DNA of 64,000 nt from Persephonella marina EX-H1 (GTDB lineage: Bacteria > Aquificota > Aquificia > Aquificales > Hydrogenothermaceae). Location: NCBI RefSeq assembly GCF_000021565.1, contig NC_012440.1:946210-1010209 (forward strand). The letters are read 5' to 3'. The notes below the pieces were generated by a model. That model worked only from the letters and a program-made list of their open reading frames with translations. It was not told the origin of the DNA and made no database searches. How positions within the stretch are numbered: the first letter of the stretch is position 1; each line of letters opens with the position of its first letter. This document shows, piece by piece, positions 61,036-64,000 of this stretch. A program made the translations under genes and the position numbers.

Positions 61036-61068
61036 TTTATTCCTCCAAAATATCTTTATATATCAATA

Positions 61069-61839
61069 TTATACCTCTAAAACCTCTGTTATTATCTTAT
61101 AAAATCTTTCAGGATCAAGACTTGCTGTCCCAACGAGAAATCCATCAACATTCGGTTCCTTTATGAGATCCCTTGCATTCTTTTCATTAACACTTCCACC
61201 GTAAAGTATTCTTGTGTTTGAGTCATTTCCCTTAGAGATCTCATTTATAAGTGATCTTATAAATCTGTGAACTTCCTGAGCCTGTTCAGGTGTTGCATTA
61301 ACACCTGTCCCTATAGCCCAGACAGGTTCATAAGCAATATCTATAAAGGCCATGTCCTTTTCTACACCAGCAAGACCGTTTCTTATCTGTCTCTCAACAA
61401 CCGATAATGTTTTTCCCTGCTCCCTCTCTTCAAGTGTCTCACCTACACATAGTATAGGCCTTATACCCGTCTCAACAGCTGTTATAACCTTCTTATTTAT
61501 AAGATCATCTTTTTCACCAAATATATGTCTTCTCTCAGAATGACCGAGTATAACATACTCAACATCAAGCTCATTTAACATAACAGGCGAGATCTCACCT
61601 GTGAAAGCTCCCTTTTCAACATAGTACATATTCTGGGCACCAAGCTTTACGTTATACTCACCTTCCTTCTTTGCAGCGTCAAGTCTTATTGATGCTGATG
61701 ATAAAGCTGTAAAAGGAGGTGCTATCATAATATCAACAGATAAAAGATCCTTTACAGAAGGTAAAAATCTGTCAAGATACTCAAGTGTTTCTCCAACCGT
61801 TTTGTTCATCTTCCAGTTTGCTGCTACAAGATATCTCAT
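61069..61839 (-). CDS. tpiA: Triose-phosphate isomerase
   Basis: A 256-residue TIM-barrel enzyme of glycolysis and gluconeogenesis. Lys in AANWKMNKT, His in LGHSERRH, catalytic Glu in AYEPVWAIGTG and the phosphate-binding ILYGGSV are all present. It begins nine bases after gpmA, so a central carbon pair with gpmA and then secG forms one run. Confidence 0.97.
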   Translation of the reverse strand: MRYLVAANWKMNKTVGETLEYLDRFLPSVKDLLSVDIMIAPPFTALSSASIRLDAAKKEGEYNVKLGAQNMYYVEKGAFTGEISPVMLNELDVEYVILGHSERRHIFGEKDDLINKKVITAVETGIRPILCVGETLEEREQGKTLSVVERQIRNGLAGVEKDMAFIDIAYEPVWAIGTGVNATPEQAQEVHRFIRSLINEISKGNDSNTRILYGGSVNEKNARDLIKEPNVDGFLVGTASLDPERFYKIITEVLEV

Positions 61840-61848
61840 CTATTTCTC

Positions 61849-62463
61849 CTATTCTGTAAGGTTTCTTATCTCTTTGCTTACAACATTACATTTCTCATCT
61901 AACTCATAAACGATAGGTGTTCCTGTCGGTATCTCCACCTTTATTATCTCTTCAGGTGAAAGCTTTTCCAGATACATAACTATTGATCTCAAAGAGTTTC
62001 CGTGTGCAACAACAAGAACATCATGACCATCTATAATATCTCCAAGTATCGCCCTTTCAAGGAAAGGTATAGTTCTTGCCGCTGTATCCTTCAGAGATTC
62101 CCCTTCAGGTGGTGGTATATCGTAACTTCTCCTCCAGAGATGGACTATCTCAGCACCCCATTTCTCCCTTGCTCTGTCTTTATTCAGACCCTGTAATGCA
62201 CCGTAATGCCTTTCATTGAGAGCCTGATCCTTAATAACAGGTATATAAAGACCAATTGTCTCAAGTATTATCTTTAATGTTTCCTGAGCCCTTGTTAATG
62301 CTGATGTATAAGCCACTGTAAATCTTATATCCTTTAAAAGTTCTCCAGCTTTATACGCTTCCTCTTTACCTTTTTCAGTTAGAGGAACATCAACCCATCC
62401 TGTAAATCTGTTCTGTAAATTCCAGACAGACTGTCCATGTCTAACAAGAACCAGTTTTGGCAT
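61849..62463 (-). CDS. gpmA: 2,3-bisphosphoglycerate-dependent phosphoglycerate mutase
   Basis: A 204-residue histidine phosphatase-fold mutase. The phospho-His is in LVRHGQSVWN, followed by ERHYGALQGLNK, and the second His in VVAHGNSLRS. It interconverts 3- and 2-phosphoglycerate. It is a shorter version than the E. coli enzyme (250), a form common in thermophiles. It is adjacent to tpiA. Confidence 0.92.
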   Translation of the reverse strand: MPKLVLVRHGQSVWNLQNRFTGWVDVPLTEKGKEEAYKAGELLKDIRFTVAYTSALTRAQETLKIILETIGLYIPVIKDQALNERHYGALQGLNKDRAREKWGAEIVHLWRRSYDIPPPEGESLKDTAARTIPFLERAILGDIIDGHDVLVVAHGNSLRSIVMYLEKLSPEEIIKVEIPTGTPIVYELDEKCNVVSKEIRNLTE

Positions 62464-62504
62464 TTACCGTCTCCTCACTTTTTTATTTTTATTATATCAG
62501 GGAA

Positions 62505-62792
62505 TCACCTGCCTGAGATACTTTTTTTCATAGGAATAAAACCGAAAGGAACAACGGAAAGAATAAAAAATTTTATTATCTCAGTTCTATCTAAAAGATT
62601 TTTTATCCTTGCCTCATTTAAAACATATAAAAATGCAAGCCAGAGAAGTCCGTGAGCTGAACCTACAATAAGAGTTGCTACTTTATACCCACCTAAATAC
62701 TTTAGGGGCATAGCTATAAATAGAAGAACTATCAGTGAGATACCTTCGAGAACCGATATTACAGTCAGCTTTTTCAGTGTGCTTTTCTGCAT
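62505..62792 (-). CDS. DUF3817-family membrane protein
   Basis: A 95-residue protein with three hydrophobic segments. The motif LEGISLIVLLFIAMPLKY and the His in GSAHGLLWLAF are typical of DUF3817, a small family of unknown role. It sits between trmN6 (12 bases) and gpmA. Confidence 0.85.
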   Translation of the reverse strand: MQKSTLKKLTVISVLEGISLIVLLFIAMPLKYLGGYKVATLIVGSAHGLLWLAFLYVLNEARIKNLLDRTEIIKFFILSVVPFGFIPMKKSISGR

Positions 62793-62803
62793 TTAAACCT
62801 CCT

Positions 62804-63544
62804 TTAAACAAACTTTTCTAAGAGAAATTGTAGCTCCTGTGAGTACTTTTTAATATTAGGATTATCATAAATGATCATAGGTTTTTCTATAATCTCCCCT
62901 CCTTCCTTTCCAGATCTCATCCCTTCTATAAGAAAATGGGTTGACCTCTCATCTTTTGAAGGATGAACAAACCTGTATCTCTTAGGCTGTACCCTGTTTT
63001 CAACCATCACTCTGGTTATGTATGAAAGCCTCTCAGATGGATAGATCATATAGAATCTTCCCTTATCTTTCAGTAGATAAGATCCGGCCTTTATAAAATC
63101 CTCAACTGTTGCTGTTATCTCGTACCTTGCTATTTTTTCCTCCTGAGAGGCCTTCTGTGTGAACTCCTTTTTGAAGTATGGGGGATTCGTTATCACATAA
63201 TCAAAATACTGTGGTTGATATAACTTTTTAATATCCTTGATATCACCTTTAATGAGATTGACATTTACACGATTTAGCTCAAAATTCCTTTTTGCCATAT
63301 CAAAAAGATCTTCCTGTATCTCAATGGCATGAAACTCAAGATCTGGATACTTCAGGGAGAGAAGTATAAGAATGATTCCTGAGCCTGTTCCAAGATCTAT
63401 AATCTTTCCTTTTTTCTTCGTGATCTCTGGAAAAGATGAGAGTATTACGCTGTCTATATTGAATCTGTAACCTTCTTTCTTCTGGATAATAGATATCTTT
63501 CCCCGTATAAACGGGGAAAGGGTTTCATCAGGTTTTAATTCCAA
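62804..63544 (-). CDS. tRNA1(Val) adenine-N6-methyltransferase-like enzyme
   Basis: A 246-residue SAM-dependent methyltransferase. It has the SAM motif IIDLGTGSGI and the N6-adenine motif TNPPYF, plus an N-terminal RFNIDSVIL segment that is typical for YfiC/TrmN6 proteins, which methylate A37 of tRNA-Val. The C-terminus has the RMTR-like SERLSYITRV region. It begins one base after atpC. Confidence 0.85.
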   Translation of the reverse strand: MELKPDETLSPFIRGKISIIQKKEGYRFNIDSVILSSFPEITKKKGKIIDLGTGSGIILILLSLKYPDLEFHAIEIQEDLFDMAKRNFELNRVNVNLIKGDIKDIKKLYQPQYFDYVITNPPYFKKEFTQKASQEEKIARYEITATVEDFIKAGSYLLKDKGRFYMIYPSERLSYITRVMVENRVQPKRYRFVHPSKDERSTHFLIEGMRSGKEGGEIIEKPMIIYDNPNIKKYSQELQFLLEKFV

Positions 63545-63545
63545 T

Positions 63546-63956
63546 TTATCTGACTTTTACACCTGCAAGTTCTAATAATATCTCAGCTCTTTCCTTCATT
63601 CTTTCGTAATTCTCTATCTCTTCAAGTGATAATGTCTCTCTTTCCTCAAGCTTCGCTTTAGCCTCTTCAAGAAGTCTCTTCTCTCTCTCAACATCTATCT
63701 CAGATATACCAAAGGCTTCCTCAACAAGAACGATAACCTTATCTCCTCTAACATCTATAACACCGTGTGTTACAGCATACTCCTTAGGCTCCTCTTCAGG
63801 AATCTCAATTCTCAGCTTTCCAGGAACAACATTTGTGAGCAGAAGCATATGGTTCTCAAGTATACCTATCTCACCGTCAGCTGTGTTTATAACCGTCTGT
63901 TCTACCTCACCTTTAAAAACTATTCCTTCAGGTGTGACAACCTCTAATGGATACAT
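63546..63956 (-). CDS. atpC: ATP synthase F1 epsilon subunit
   Basis: A 136-residue epsilon subunit. The beta-sandwich starts with LEVVTPEGIVFKGEVEQ and includes ADGEIGILENHMLLL; the helical C-terminal hairpin (about 90-136) regulates ATPase activity. The rest of the operon would lie beyond the right edge; the 44 bases left of the window hold no recognisable end of atpD. GGAGG precedes the ATG. Confidence 0.95.
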   Translation of the reverse strand: MYPLEVVTPEGIVFKGEVEQTVINTADGEIGILENHMLLLTNVVPGKLRIEIPEEEPKEYAVTHGVIDVRGDKVIVLVEEAFGISEIDVEREKRLLEEAKAKLEERETLSLEEIENYERMKERAEILLELAGVKVR

Positions 63957-64000
63957 TATTTACCTTGCCTCCTGATGATTGTATATCTATATTAGTTTAC

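Overview
The window looks like chromosome from a thermophilic, Gram-negative, hydrogen-using chemolithotroph, most likely in the Aquificota and perhaps close to Persephonella or another Hydrogenothermaceae member. This placement is inference. It rests on an AT-rich genome that favours AGA/AGG and ATA codons, Lys/Glu-rich proteins, NiFe-hydrogenase maturation genes, a small citrate-synthase-fold enzyme like the citryl-CoA lyase of the reductive TCA cycle, and outer-membrane machinery (BamD, beta-barrels, lipoproteins) with MraY.

Layout. 1-8.3 kb: a truncated adenylate cyclase overlapping a class II cAMP phosphodiesterase, a haem-motif GGDEF-EAL protein, an ABC exporter and a UvrD/PcrA helicase. 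8.3-14 kb: two envelope proteins, then murI, rsfS, bamD and an RNase E/G gene. 14.1-19.5 kb: a NapH-like ferredoxin, a PEGA/beta-propeller lipoprotein, purF, an M24 peptidase and a ribbon-helix-helix protein. 19.5-25.3 kb: an EAL and PilZ c-di-GMP operon, an all-helical protein, a SagB-type oxidoreductase and UbiE/MenG. 25.3-33.5 kb: an exonuclease, then hypC, a VapBC-like toxin-antitoxin pair, hypD, a P-type ATPase, a Ca2+ exchanger, hypE and a hydrogenase maturation protease. 33.5-39.2 kb: housekeeping genes (DapF-like, PerR/Fur, LipB, JAMM, Csp, pseudouridine synthase) and a probable structured ncRNA.

39.2-53.6 kb is the most unusual part. Three tandem genes on the minus strand each encode a secreted Asn/Gln-rich protein of about 1,085 residues built from ten repeats. 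They are interspersed with three mini-proteins that carry one repeat each. Downstream lie a small secreted protein, an exported C39 peptidase and an outer-membrane beta-barrel with an N-terminal helical segment. The set matches the parts list of the Pseudomonas Fap functional-amyloid system (FapB/C fibre subunits, FapD peptidase, FapF secretion channel). The proteins are far larger and follow their own repeat rule: a conserved N-[H/F]-x-N motif alternates strictly H, F, H, F in all 30 repeats. Each giant gene has tandem 17-bp TGTAA-N7-TTACA palindromes about 170-225 bp upstream and an intrinsic terminator just downstream. This suggests co-regulated, high-level fibre expression with read-through to accessory genes.

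53.6-64 kb: two peptide-type ABC permeases, the small citrate-synthase-like enzyme, an NtrY-like histidine kinase, mraY, a SPOUT-type RNA methyltransferase, an envelope protein, secG, tpiA, gpmA, a DUF3817 protein, trmN6 and atpC.

The two signalling themes (cAMP; c-di-GMP with one haem-linked enzyme, one EAL enzyme and one PilZ receptor) are the kind of circuits that often govern surface attachment. No direct link to the fibre locus can be shown from sequence.
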